Origin: an uncultured Bacilli bacterium
GTDB taxonomy: Bacteria; Bacillota_I; Bacilli_A; RF39; UBA660
Reading direction: 5' to 3'
Length of the DNA stretch: 19,634 bases
NCBI GenBank assembly: GCA_947624915.1
Contig: CANQMF010000014.1
Location: forward strand, 1-19,634
The position numbers and the translations under genes were made by a program. Numbering within the stretch: the first letter of the stretch is position 1; every line of letters starts with the position of its first letter. Below, piece by piece: positions 7,756 through 16,814 of the stretch. A model generated the notes under the pieces. That model made no database searches. It was not told the DNA's origin and saw only the letters and a list, made by a program, of their open reading frames with translations.

Positions 7756-10700
7756 ATGAGAAGTATCAAAAAGAATTTTGTTGTTTTCCTTAGTATTTTG
7801 GTTAGTTTAGTTGTTTTAAATTCATCACTATCCAAAATAACAGGTGTTAATAATTTAGGGAAGGCATGGAATCAGATTGCTAAAGTCTTTCGTGGTGATT
7901 ATTACTACGAGATTCCTGATGTTTCAGTTGAATCATTTGGCTATGAGGATGACAATGAAGGTAGTTATCAAGTAAAGAAGAGTGCTTTATGGACAGATGA
8001 GGATACTGCTGAAATTACTTTTGATGTTGATTCTATAAAAAGATTGACTAACCGTGCTAGTGCTTATGATGTCGTGTTAGTATTTGATAAATCAACTAGT
8101 ATGAAGGGTGATAAATATAATGCCTTTTTAACTAGTGCTCAAAAGTATATTAAAGATATTTTAAAAAATTATAAGAGCAATGTAGCGCTTATAGGTTTTG
8201 AAAATAAGGCAGAGATTATAACAGATCTTATTCGGGATGAGGAAACTCTTTTAAATGCAATTCAGAGTGTTGAATTAACCTGTGCACCTAATGTTGTAAA
8301 ACCTGCATACTGTACTAATTACTATAGTGCTTTAGACAAAGTAGAAGAATTATTAGAAAGTTATGTTCCTAGTGAATCAAGAAAGTTAGTGGTTTTATTT
8401 GTTACAGATGGAACATCTAATGGTGCCTTATCACTTATCAAACCACAATATGAACATTTAAAAGAAAAATATCCAGATATGATTATAAGTGGTATTCAGT
8501 ATGAAATGGGAAAGGAAATAGATGAGACACTTAAAGATGCTACTGACTATCAATTTAGTGCAACTATAGAAGATTTGGACAATAAACTTATTGAAGCTAC
8601 TTATATAAATTCATTAAATTATTATGAAAAGTTTGAAGTTGTTGATTATATTAACAATAATTATTTCGATGTTAAGGATTCAAAAGATATATTAGTTAGT
8701 ATGGGAAGTGTTCAGTTAGAAGATGACAATGGTAATCAAAAAATAACTTGGACTATAGAGCCAAATACTTTATCTACCGGATCTCATGCTAAGATGACAA
8801 TAAAAGCTGATTTAAAACCGGAATATATAGAAGATGGGAAGACTCTTTATCCTACCAATGAACGTTTTGAGGTTAGATCCCAGTTACCTGAACATGATGA
8901 AGTAACGTTAACTAATGATCAGTCACCAGTTTTAAGACGAGGTCATACGGTTTATTATGATGCTAATTATCCAGAAGAATGTGAGTTAAGTTATACTAAT
9001 AAAGAAGACCATTATATTTATGAAATTGTTGAAGTTTCTGATTATCAACCAGAAGCTTGTAATGGATATACATTTAAAGGATGGGAATCAACTTTTGATG
9101 TTACGGATGCTGGAAATAATCGTTTTGTTATGCCTAATGAAGATGTATACATGGAAGGGACTTGGAAAAAGTTAGAGCTTGCTAAAAGTATGGATGGTAC
9201 AGTTTGGAAAGAACTAACCAATTTACTATATGACGCAGTTGATAGTGTTGCATTACCAGATAATATGGCAAGTGCCTATGTAAACAGTAATAGTGGAATT
9301 GACTTTACCTCTAAATCATCAAGTACTAATGGTAAAGGTGTTTATCAGATGGCTAGTACTTCAGGTGATCAATATCCAATATCTTATTATCGAGGGGCAG
9401 TCGACAATAATAATGTTTTGTTCGCAGATCTTTGTTGGAAGATTGTAAGAACAACAGAAACAGGTGGCGTTAAGTTAATATATAATGGTAAACCTAAATC
9501 TGAGAATGGGATGGCTGTATGTAAGAATACTGGTCATGAAACAGCGTTAAGCTCAGTTCCATTTAATAGTGATATAGCTACAGGAACCAGTGATTCACTT
9601 GCTTATGCTAGGTATATGTATGGTGATGTTTATCATATAAAGACAGGTGCATTTGCTAACGGTGCTTTATTTTACAAAAATGTAAGTTATAGTGAGAGTA
9701 CAAAAATGTATACTTTACAAAGTACGGGTTCTTCAGGAAATGGTGGGTATACATGTAATAGTACGGCATCAACTTGTAGTACTGTTAGGTATTATGTTGA
9801 TGAAACCAATTATATAGAATTATCAAATGGGGCAACTATTGTCACTGCTATTGAAGCAATGCTTAAAAATAATAATTCATCAGTTGCTAAGGTCTATATT
9901 GATGATTGGTTTGCTAAGACTATGTTGCCATATTCATATTATTTAGAAGATACGAAATGGCGTAATGATAAAGAAATTATTGGATTTACAGGCCAAAACG
10001 ATTTTGAATTGACGTCAAGAATTGAATTTACTAACATCCAACATTATTTGGAATTACAAGAAGATCCTAATATTATTGGAAGCAAAGAATCTTGGTTAAC
10101 AGTTGAAAATAAAACATTAAATTATCCTGTTGGATTAATAAATAGTTATGAGTTATTTTTGGCTGGAGGTGCTTCAAATACTCCAAATACTACTTATTAC
10201 TTATATACAGGTGATAGCTATTGGTCTATGAGTCCTGGTGTTGTTGACTTAGCCAATAAGAAGATTTATCCTATGGCTGTTGATACTAGTGGATCTATAG
10301 TTGAAAGTTTTACGTCAGAAGCTTCAATCGGTCTAAGACCAATGATCTCTTTAAAACATGATACTCAGTATGCTTCAGGAAATGGTACTCCCAATAATCC
10401 TTATTATATAGATACTTTTGGTGAAGATAAAACATTATATGGTGCAGCTCGTAAAGGTGCTGTTTCTGATAGGATAAGTAGTGCTTATGTAAAAAGTGAT
10501 GATGGTATTAACTTTAAAAAACCAGCATCTGATACTAATGGTAAAGGATCATATTTATATGCACCAACGGCTAATCAACATTATCCAATTTATTACTATC
10601 GTGGTGATGTAACCAACAATAATGTTTTATTTGCTGGTATATGTTGGAAGATGGTGAGAACAACAACAACTGGTGGTGTCAAACTAATATATAATGGTAA

Positions 10701-13700
10701 GGCAAAAAGTAGTGGGGATGTATGTGACAATACAGGAGATGATTCTCAATTAGCACCTTATCGTTATAATGATGATGCAATATCACCAGTTGGTGTAGGA
10801 TATAAATTTGGTAACATATACGAAAGGAAATCTGCTGTGGCACCAACTAATGTAGTATATGGAACATCTGTTGAATACGATGATAGCTCTAAGACATACA
10901 CACTTACTAGTAAAACTGGTAAACCAGATGGAACTCATCACTATTCATGTAATAATTTATCTGGGGAGTGTTCAACTATAAGATACTATTATTATGTACC
11001 AGATTCTAAATATATTAACAGTTTCTATATTGAATTAACAGGTGGTAAAAAGATCGAAGATGCTTTGAAAGAAATGTTTACTCATGAGAATGATTCATGG
11101 ATGAAATATTATATTGAAGATGAATGGTATTCTAAGACAATGGCAGACTATACTTATTACTTAGAGGATACTCCATGGTGTAGTAATACAACGGTTGCTT
11201 CTTTAAATGGATGGAATGCTACTGGCGGAAATATAACTGATCCGTTATTCTTTAGTTCATATAATACAGCTATAAATGGTGTTCCAAGTTTTGCTTGTAC
11301 TAGTGACAATGAATTAACCGTAGATGATAATGAGTTAAAGTATCCAGTTGGTTTGTTAACCTTAGATGAAGCTATTTTTGCTGGAAGTCAAAATGTAGCT
11401 TTGAATGGGGACTATTTACATACTTATCTATATACTGGCAAAGCTTATTGGACAATGACCCCTTATGCTTTCTGGGAACAAAGCGCTATGAATAATACAA
11501 TTAGTGCTAGCGGAACCTTATCTAACCGTGTAAACGTATCTTCAAGTTTTGGTGTTAGACCAGTTATATCACTTAAAGAGGGTACAGAGTATCTTAGTGG
11601 TGTAGGAACGGTTAAAGATCCATATGTAGTAGATGCAATTGAGCTTGATAATACCTTATATGGTGCTGTTGCAAGATATGGTGTTGATGACAATATTAAA
11701 AGTGAACATGTAAGTTCTAATTCAGGTATTAGTTTTAGTAGTGGATCTTCAACAACAAATGGTCAAGGTGTATATCGTGTATCTACTACATCCAAAAATG
11801 AATATCCGGTTTATTATTACCGTGGCGCTGTAACTGACAATAATGTTTTGTTTGCTGATTTTTGTTGGAAGATCATAAGGACGACGGATACAGGTGGTGT
11901 TAAGTTAATCTATAATGGTACACCAACTATTGAAAAAGGAAAGTCAGTATGTAAAAATACTGGTTCAGCATCTCAACTTGCATCAACCCAAAGGTTTAAT
12001 GATTCTGTTGATTCACCATCTCATGTTGGATATAAGTATGGTAAAGCTTATACATATCAAGGAGTGGCAGGAGCATCAACTGATACTCAAATATTAGTTG
12101 ATGGTGCTTTGGTGGGAAAATCAGCTACTTATGATAGCTCTACAGATACTTACACTTTATCGGATACAACGGAAAGCTTAGATAGTACTCATCATTACAC
12201 GTGTAATAACACTTCTGGCAAATGTAGTACTTTGAGATATTATTATTATGACAGTATTTCGGGAAGTAAATTATATGCTTCATATATAAATTTAACAAAA
12301 GGAAAATTAGTAAACGATGAATTGTATTCAGAAATGTTTAGCAATGATAATGATTCTGCTATTAAGAAGTATATTGAAAACACATGGTATGCGAAAAACA
12401 TGGCTGAGTATGATAGCCTTTTAGAAGATACGGTTTGGTGTAATGATAAAAGTGTTTACAGTTATGGTGGTTGGAGCCCAAGTGGTTCGTTATCTTCAAT
12501 GCTTTACTTTTCATCTAGGAATCGTACAAACTCTTCTGGAAAGCCAGATCTTACATGCCCTACTAAGTATGCTTTAACAGAAAGTAACGGAGGCGTAAAC
12601 AAGAAAGTTGGATTAATAACGGCTGATGAAGTAATGTATGCTGGGGCTGGTTCAAGTGGTAAAAATAATAGTAATTATTACTTGTACACTGGTCAAAGTT
12701 ACTGGACAATGACACCTTATTCCTTTAATAACATATATCCATATGTGGCCATTGTATATTCTGACGGCTCTTTAGATGCGGAGACATCCGATAATGTACA
12801 TTCTTATAAAGGTGTACGCCCAGTTATCTCTGTTAAAGAGGGAACTACATATAGTAAAGGTAACGGTAGTCCCGATAGCCCTTATGTTATCGATACACCA
12901 AAAATCTCAAAATTCTTATATAATAAGGTGGTTGATGGTGCAGTACCAGATGATATAACTAGTGCAAATGTTGCGGGTGTAAATGGCATTGATTTTCTTA
13001 ATAATTCATCAGCAACGAACGGTCAAGGCGTTTATATGGATGCTGATACAGCTATAGATTCACACCCAATTTACTACTATCGAGGCGATGTTAATAACAA
13101 TAATGTCTTATTTGCTGACCTTTGCTGGAAGATCGTAAGAACAACCGATACAGGTGGAATCAAGTTAATTTATAATGGTGTTCCAAAAGGAACTGGTGGT
13201 GCAAAGACCTGTGATAATGTTGGTGAAGATACGCAGGTTACGACTATGAAGTTTAATAATAGTGATAATTCGCCAGCTTATGTTGGATACATGTATGGTT
13301 CTACTTATGAAATACATGAAGATAAGGCGGTAACTGCTCTTAATGATCAAAGGAGATTTTATAATTCAGCTACTTATGACGATGAAACTAATACTTATAC
13401 ATTAAAAAGTTTAAGTGGTTCTGGTATTAATCGTTCACACTATAGTTGTGGTGATGGTGGACAGACTTGTGGTACTCTAAGGTATTATTTCTATACTTCT
13501 ACTCTTTTTGGCAAAAGTTATTATATTGAGCTAACGGGTGGCAAAATGGTAGAGGATGCCATAAAAGAAATGTTTGCTAATAAGAATAATTCGACAATTA
13601 AAGATTTTATAGAAAATGATTGGTATAAAAATAATATGCGAGGTTATACTGACTATTTGGAAGACACAGTATGGTGTAACGATATGGGATTTAAGGCCGC

Positions 13701-15360
13701 TAGTGACGTTGTTGGATGGAATCCAAACGGTGGTGGACTTGGTAATCCATTACAATTTGATACATATTATAGAAGATTAAGAGGCAATGTAACATTCTCA
13801 TGTTCCGATGATTATTCTATAACTGTGGCTAATGGTTTAGCAAAATATCCAGTTGGTTTAATAACTTTAGACGAAGTAATATATGCTGGTGGACAGGAAC
13901 AATTTTATAATGGATATTATTTAGCTTCCGGAGCATGGTATTGGACAATGTCACCATCTATTGTTGATTCTGATGTTAGTGTATATTCGGTTTATGCTGG
14001 AGGATATGTTTATGGTGAAGGTGTTAAATATAGCTTAGGATTAGGTGTAAGACCAGTCATATCTCTTAAACCAGGTGCAATGTATAATGAAGGTGATGGA
14101 ACTGCTAGTGCTCCATTTGTAATAAATGCTATTGGTACGCCAGTAGAACCAGAATTAGATAAGTTGTATGATGCTGTTACAGAGAATGCAGTACCAGACG
14201 ATATAACAAGTGCTAATGTTGCTAATGCTGATGGTATTGATTTTAAGAAAGCATCATCAGCAACGAATGGTCAAGGTGTATATATGATCGCTGATACATC
14301 ACAAGATGCTCATCCAATATATTATTATCGTGGCGCTGTTACAAACAATAATGTTATATTTGCTGATAGTTGTTGGAAGATTGTCAGAACGACAGAAAAA
14401 GGTGGAATCAAATTAATATATAATGGATCACCAACTATTCAAAGTAATAAAAAAGTATGTAATAATAGTGGTAAGGATACACAAGTAGCGGAAAAACAAT
14501 TTAATGTTAGTGCTAGTTCACCAGCTTATGCTGGATATAAGTATGGAACTTCTTATGGATATAAATATGGCGATGCAACTAGTGGATCTAAGTTTGGGGC
14601 ATCAGCTACATATAATCCAGGTACGGGTACTTATACTCTAACTAGTCAAACATCAGTACTTGATGCAAATCATCATTATACATGTAATAATGACACTGGA
14701 ACTTGTTCGACATTGCGTTATTACTACTATACGACCGAAACAGCAAGTTATTATATTGAGTTAACTAGTGGAAAGTTAATTGAAGATGCATTAAGTGAAT
14801 TATTTAGTAGCAATAATGATTCAACTATCAAAGATTATTTGGAAAATAATTGGTTTGCTAATAATATGACATCTAATATAGATAAGTTAGAGGATGCAGT
14901 ATGGTGTAGTGATCGAAGCTATGAAAGATCAAAAGAAGAAAGTGGCTGGAATCCAAATGGTGGAGCATTAACTAATCTTTTGTATTTTGATGCAAGATAT
15001 AGACAAGATGAAGGTGCTCCAAGTTTGAGTTGTCGTGATCAAGACTCATTGACATTGAATAATGGTGGAGTAAGAAATGCAGTTGGTTTAATAACATCTG
15101 ATGAAGTAATATATGCTGGAGGTACAAATAGTAGTAATAATAGCTATTACTTGTATACTGGAAGCTCTTATTGGGTAATGTCACCTTATTCTTTCGATAA
15201 TTATAATGCTCATGCTTTTGCTATTAACCCACTTGGTTACTTAGCTCATGACTATGTGTATAACTCTTATGGTGTACGTCCTGTGATTGCACTAAAAGCA
15301 GATACAACATATAGTAGAGGTACCGGTTTAATGGATGATCCATACATTATAGCAAATTAA
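7756..15360 (+). CDS. Giant exported vWA protein with five six-Cys repeat domains
   Basis: 2534 residues. Residues 1-26 are basic then hydrophobic, acting as a signal or membrane anchor; no clear cleavage site. Residues ~104-285 are a von Willebrand A domain with a complete MIDAS: DKSTS (Asp111, Ser113, Ser115), Thr187 in YCTNY, Asp218 in VTDG; Cys176/Cys186 may bridge. Residues ~290-380 look beta-rich. Residues ~396-471 resemble an InlB/Flg-new repeat (GHTVYYDANY, GYTFKGWES, MPNEDVYMEGTW). Five tandem domains follow at 491-887, 894-1294, 1301-1714, 1721-2125 and 2137-2534. All 32 Cys fall in plausible pairs. The end (YIIAN) has no LPXTG, GW or membrane segment. Inferred role: metal-dependent adhesion or binding at the cell surface. 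The start is set by ATGGAGG 7 bases upstream. No sortase or secretion gene is nearby. Confidence 0.93.
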   Translation: MRSIKKNFVVFLSILVSLVVLNSSLSKITGVNNLGKAWNQIAKVFRGDYYYEIPDVSVESFGYEDDNEGSYQVKKSALWTDEDTAEITFDVDSIKRLTNRASAYDVVLVFDKSTSMKGDKYNAFLTSAQKYIKDILKNYKSNVALIGFENKAEIITDLIRDEETLLNAIQSVELTCAPNVVKPAYCTNYYSALDKVEELLESYVPSESRKLVVLFVTDGTSNGALSLIKPQYEHLKEKYPDMIISGIQYEMGKEIDETLKDATDYQFSATIEDLDNKLIEATYINSLNYYEKFEVVDYINNNYFDVKDSKDILVSMGSVQLEDDNGNQKITWTIEPNTLSTGSHAKMTIKADLKPEYIEDGKTLYPTNERFEVRSQLPEHDEVTLTNDQSPVLRRGHTVYYDANYPEECELSYTNKEDHYIYEIVEVSDYQPEACNGYTFKGWESTFDVTDAGNNRFVMPNEDVYMEGTWKKLELAKSMDGTVWKELTNLLYDAVDSVALPDNMASAYVNSNSGIDFTSKSSSTNGKGVYQMASTSGDQYPISYYRGAVDNNNVLFADLCWKIVRTTETGGVKLIYNGKPKSENGMAVCKNTGHETALSSVPFNSDIATGTSDSLAYARYMYGDVYHIKTGAFANGALFYKNVSYSESTKMYTLQSTGSSGNGGYTCNSTASTCSTVRYYVDETNYIELSNGATIVTAIEAMLKNNNSSVAKVYIDDWFAKTMLPYSYYLEDTKWRNDKEIIGFTGQNDFELTSRIEFTNIQHYLELQEDPNIIGSKESWLTVENKTLNYPVGLINSYELFLAGGASNTPNTTYYLYTGDSYWSMSPGVVDLANKKIYPMAVDTSGSIVESFTSEASIGLRPMISLKHDTQYASGNGTPNNPYYIDTFGEDKTLYGAARKGAVSDRISSAYVKSDDGINFKKPASDTNGKGSYLYAPTANQHYPIYYYRGDVTNNNVLFAGICWKMVRTTTTGGVKLIYNGKAKSSGDVCDNTGDDSQLAPYRYNDDAISPVGVGYKFGNIYERKSAVAPTNVVYGTSVEYDDSSKTYTLTSKTGKPDGTHHYSCNNLSGECSTIRYYYYVPDSKYINSFYIELTGGKKIEDALKEMFTHENDSWMKYYIEDEWYSKTMADYTYYLEDTPWCSNTTVASLNGWNATGGNITDPLFFSSYNTAINGVPSFACTSDNELTVDDNELKYPVGLLTLDEAIFAGSQNVALNGDYLHTYLYTGKAYWTMTPYAFWEQSAMNNTISASGTLSNRVNVSSSFGVRPVISLKEGTEYLSGVGTVKDPYVVDAIELDNTLYGAVARYGVDDNIKSEHVSSNSGISFSSGSSTTNGQGVYRVSTTSKNEYPVYYYRGAVTDNNVLFADFCWKIIRTTDTGGVKLIYNGTPTIEKGKSVCKNTGSASQLASTQRFNDSVDSPSHVGYKYGKAYTYQGVAGASTDTQILVDGALVGKSATYDSSTDTYTLSDTTESLDSTHHYTCNNTSGKCSTLRYYYYDSISGSKLYASYINLTKGKLVNDELYSEMFSNDNDSAIKKYIENTWYAKNMAEYDSLLEDTVWCNDKSVYSYGGWSPSGSLSSMLYFSSRNRTNSSGKPDLTCPTKYALTESNGGVNKKVGLITADEVMYAGAGSSGKNNSNYYLYTGQSYWTMTPYSFNNIYPYVAIVYSDGSLDAETSDNVHSYKGVRPVISVKEGTTYSKGNGSPDSPYVIDTPKISKFLYNKVVDGAVPDDITSANVAGVNGIDFLNNSSATNGQGVYMDADTAIDSHPIYYYRGDVNNNNVLFADLCWKIVRTTDTGGIKLIYNGVPKGTGGAKTCDNVGEDTQVTTMKFNNSDNSPAYVGYMYGSTYEIHEDKAVTALNDQRRFYNSATYDDETNTYTLKSLSGSGINRSHYSCGDGGQTCGTLRYYFYTSTLFGKSYYIELTGGKMVEDAIKEMFANKNNSTIKDFIENDWYKNNMRGYTDYLEDTVWCNDMGFKAASDVVGWNPNGGGLGNPLQFDTYYRRLRGNVTFSCSDDYSITVANGLAKYPVGLITLDEVIYAGGQEQFYNGYYLASGAWYWTMSPSIVDSDVSVYSVYAGGYVYGEGVKYSLGLGVRPVISLKPGAMYNEGDGTASAPFVINAIGTPVEPELDKLYDAVTENAVPDDITSANVANADGIDFKKASSATNGQGVYMIADTSQDAHPIYYYRGAVTNNNVIFADSCWKIVRTTEKGGIKLIYNGSPTIQSNKKVCNNSGKDTQVAEKQFNVSASSPAYAGYKYGTSYGYKYGDATSGSKFGASATYNPGTGTYTLTSQTSVLDANHHYTCNNDTGTCSTLRYYYYTTETASYYIELTSGKLIEDALSELFSSNNDSTIKDYLENNWFANNMTSNIDKLEDAVWCSDRSYERSKEESGWNPNGGALTNLLYFDARYRQDEGAPSLSCRDQDSLTLNNGGVRNAVGLITSDEVIYAGGTNSSNNSYYLYTGSSYWVMSPYSFDNYNAHAFAINPLGYLAHDYVYNSYGVRPVIALKADTTYSRGTGLMDDPYIIAN
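9226..10416 (+). repeat. Repeat domain 1 of the giant protein (diverged, four Cys)
   Basis: Encodes residues 491-887, from LYDAV to YYIDT. It keeps the domain landmarks ISYYRGAVDNNNVLFADLCWK, GVKLIYNG, YTCN, YWSMSP and IGLRPMISL, but the segment after KWRND (codons at 9958-9969) is rewritten. The fifth Cys is Arg (CGT at 9961-9963), the sixth is missing near 10080, and the GWNPNGG motif is absent. Confidence 0.9.
10435..11637 (+). repeat. Repeat domain 2 of the giant protein
   Basis: Encodes residues 894-1294, LYGAARKGA to PYVVDA, with all six Cys. Landmarks are YPIYYYRGDVTNNNVLFAG, CWKMVRTTTTGG, DTPWCSN, GWNATGG, YWTMTP and GVRPVISLK. Confidence 0.92.
11656..12897 (+). repeat. Repeat domain 3 of the giant protein
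   Basis: Encodes residues 1301-1714, LYGAVARYG to PYVIDT, with all six Cys. It is the longest copy (414 residues) because of an insert near VAGASTDTQILVDGAL (~12060-12115). GWNPNGG is replaced by GWSPSGS. Confidence 0.92.
12916..14130 (+). repeat. Repeat domain 4 of the giant protein
   Basis: Encodes residues 1721-2125, LYNKVVDGAVPDDITSANV to FVINA, with all six Cys. Its opening is very close to repeat 5 at both the protein and DNA level, suggesting a recent duplication or gene conversion between the two. Confidence 0.92.
14164..15357 (+). repeat. Repeat domain 5 of the giant protein (C-terminal)
   Basis: Encodes residues 2137-2534, LYDAVTENAVPDDITSANV to DPYIIAN, ending at the stop codon; all six Cys are present. 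The protein finishes exactly at the domain boundary, with no anchor after it. Confidence 0.92.
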
Positions 15361-15399
15361 TTTAAAGGATCGGTATTATCTATATGATCGGAAATGCAT

Positions 15400-15453
15400 A
15401 ATATTAACAAGACATGAAGGGATGATTTATCATCCCTTCATATTGTTAATATT
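15400..15453 (+). terminator. Large two-tier hairpin, probable terminator of the giant gene
   Basis: The inner stem TGAAGGGATGA (15415-15425) pairs perfectly with TCATCCCTTCA (15430-15440) around TTTA. The outer arms AATATTAACAA (15400-15410) and TTGTTAATATT (15443-15453) also pair perfectly, separated by a small GACA/TA internal loop. The outer right arm ends in a TTTT run. It lies 40 bases after the giant gene and just before the next promoter. Confidence 0.65.
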
Positions 15454-15457
15454 TTAC

Positions 15458-15486
15458 TTGCTTAATATGTTATTTTATTATATACT
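15458..15486 (+). promoter_or_regulatory. Probable promoter of the trigger factor gene
   Basis: TTGCTT (15458-15463), 17 bases, TATACT (15481-15486). The -35 is only a half match, and the -10 differs from TATAAT at one base. It starts a few bases after the large hairpin. Confidence 0.5.
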
Positions 15487-15507
15487 ATATAGCGTGGGAG
15501 ATGAATT

Positions 15508-16764
15508 ATGGAAAAGAAGAATGAAAAAGAAGTTATTATTAAGATAGAGGGGGAAGAGTGGGCAAAATTATTAGACGATGCTTTTAAAAAAGCTAACCGT
15601 AAAGCTAAAATTGATGGATTTCGTCCAGGTAAAGCTCCTAAAAGTGTTTATATAAAACATTATGGTAAAGAAAGCCTATATTATGAAGCAACAAATAAAG
15701 CCGTTGAACTTGCTTATGATAAGTTAATAGAGAAAAACGAAAAATTAGAAATTGTTTCAGAGCCTTCTGTTAACGTAAACAGTGTAGATGATAGTGGAGT
15801 AGAGTTTAAATTTGTTTTAACTTTAAAACCAGAAGTTAAGTTAGGTAAATACAAAAACTTAAAAATAAAAAAAGATAAGGTAGAAGTAACTGATGAAGAA
15901 ATTAAACACTCTATCGATCATATGCGTGAACATTACAAAGAAATGATTACTAAAGATGGTAAAGTTGAAAAGGGTAATATTGCTGTTATCGATTTTGAAG
16001 GATTTAAAGATGGTGTTGCTTTTGATGGAGGTAAGGGTGAAAATTATTCGTTAGAAATTGGTAGTAATACGTTTATTCCTGGTTTTGAAGAACAACTAAT
16101 TGGATTAAAAACTGGGGATGAAAAAGAAATTGAACTTACTTTTCCAGAGGATTATCATGCTGAAGATTTAAAAGGACAAAAAGTTGTTTTTAAAGTTAAA
16201 GTTAATGAGATTAAAGAAGTGGTTATTCCTGAATTAGATAAGGATTTCTTTGATGATTTAGGAATGGAAGGAATTGATTCTAAAGAAGCTTTAGAAAAAC
16301 AAACTAAAGAAAATATTATGGCGCAAAAAGAAAAGCAAGCTGAAGATAAGTTAATTGATGATTTATTAAGTGAGGTTGCTAAAACGACTGAAATTGATAT
16401 TCCTGATGTCATGATTAAAGATGAACAAGATCGTATGATTAATGAATATAGTCAAAATTTACAAATGCAGGGAATATCTTTAGAACAATTCTATAAATTT
16501 ACCAATATGACTGAAGAAAGTCTTAAGAAAGAATATAAAGAGCAGGCCACTAAGCGTGTAACTTATCGATTAATTCTAGATGCCATTATCAAAGCTGAAA
16601 ATATAGAAGTTAGTGATGAAGATGTAGAAAAAGAGATCGATGACTTAGCTAAAAAATATAATATGAGTTCTGAAGATTTTACTAACAATTTTGGTAATGA
16701 AACAGTAAAATATGAGTTAAAAGTACGTAAAGTATTTGATCTATTAAAAGGAACTGATAAATAA
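15508..16764 (+). CDS. tig: Trigger factor, ribosome-associated chaperone / prolyl isomerase
   Basis: 418 residues with the full three-domain trigger factor layout. The N-terminal ribosome-binding domain carries the signature GFRPGKAP (37-44), which docks on ribosomal protein L23. Residues ~150-236 are the FKBP-type prolyl isomerase domain (GNIAVIDFEGFKDGVAFDGG, IPGFEEQLIGLKTGDEKEI, VVFKVKVNEIK). The helical C-terminal arms follow, with many Lys and Glu residues. It folds nascent chains at the exit tunnel. The N terminus is a few residues shorter than in many homologues, but GGGAG (15496-15500), 7 bases before the ATG, supports this start; the ATG at 15501 is out of frame. It lies between the giant secreted protein and murT; no clp genes, a common neighbour, are visible. 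Confidence 0.96.
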   Translation: MEKKNEKEVIIKIEGEEWAKLLDDAFKKANRKAKIDGFRPGKAPKSVYIKHYGKESLYYEATNKAVELAYDKLIEKNEKLEIVSEPSVNVNSVDDSGVEFKFVLTLKPEVKLGKYKNLKIKKDKVEVTDEEIKHSIDHMREHYKEMITKDGKVEKGNIAVIDFEGFKDGVAFDGGKGENYSLEIGSNTFIPGFEEQLIGLKTGDEKEIELTFPEDYHAEDLKGQKVVFKVKVNEIKEVVIPELDKDFFDDLGMEGIDSKEALEKQTKENIMAQKEKQAEDKLIDDLLSEVAKTTEIDIPDVMIKDEQDRMINEYSQNLQMQGISLEQFYKFTNMTEESLKKEYKEQATKRVTYRLILDAIIKAENIEVSDEDVEKEIDDLAKKYNMSSEDFTNNFGNETVKYELKVRKVFDLLKGTDK

Positions 16765-16778
16765 TAAATGAAAAACAA

Positions 16779-16814
16779 GGCTATTTGAAAATTTTCAAAT
16801 AGCCGCTTTTTATT
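16779..16814. terminator. Bidirectional intrinsic terminator
   Basis: A perfect 13-bp inverted repeat, GGCTATTTGAAAA with TTTTCAAATAGCC (16779-16804). On the plus strand it is followed by CTTTTTATTT. On the minus strand the complement of 16771-16778 gives TTGTTTTT. It can therefore end both tig and the convergent minus-strand gene. Confidence 0.85.

Noticed and set aside
11463..11693. Minus-strand frame inside repeat 2/3
   Set aside because: Shadow of the giant gene, with no ribosome site or plausible protein; the same applies to other antisense frames at 440-631, 13165-13350, 14972-15184, 16155-16412, 18474-18662, 18763-18975 and 19063-19287.
11915..12097. Plus-strand frames at 11915-12097 and 12776-12958
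   Set aside because: Out-of-frame overlaps within the giant gene; low-complexity, no start signals.
15169..15294. Diversity-generating retroelement target
   Set aside because: The variable stretch fits in position, but no reverse transcriptase, template repeat or accessory gene is in the window and no adenine-biased substitution pattern is apparent.
9226..15357. Large tandem repeats as a CRISPR array or satellite DNA
   Set aside because: The unit is ~1.2 kb, in frame, and encodes diverged protein domains; there are no short spacers.
6760..15360. TrxA/TrxB as dedicated folding factors for the Cys-rich surface proteins
   Set aside because: Both are cytosolic reductants and no membrane relay is encoded here; adjacency alone is not evidence.
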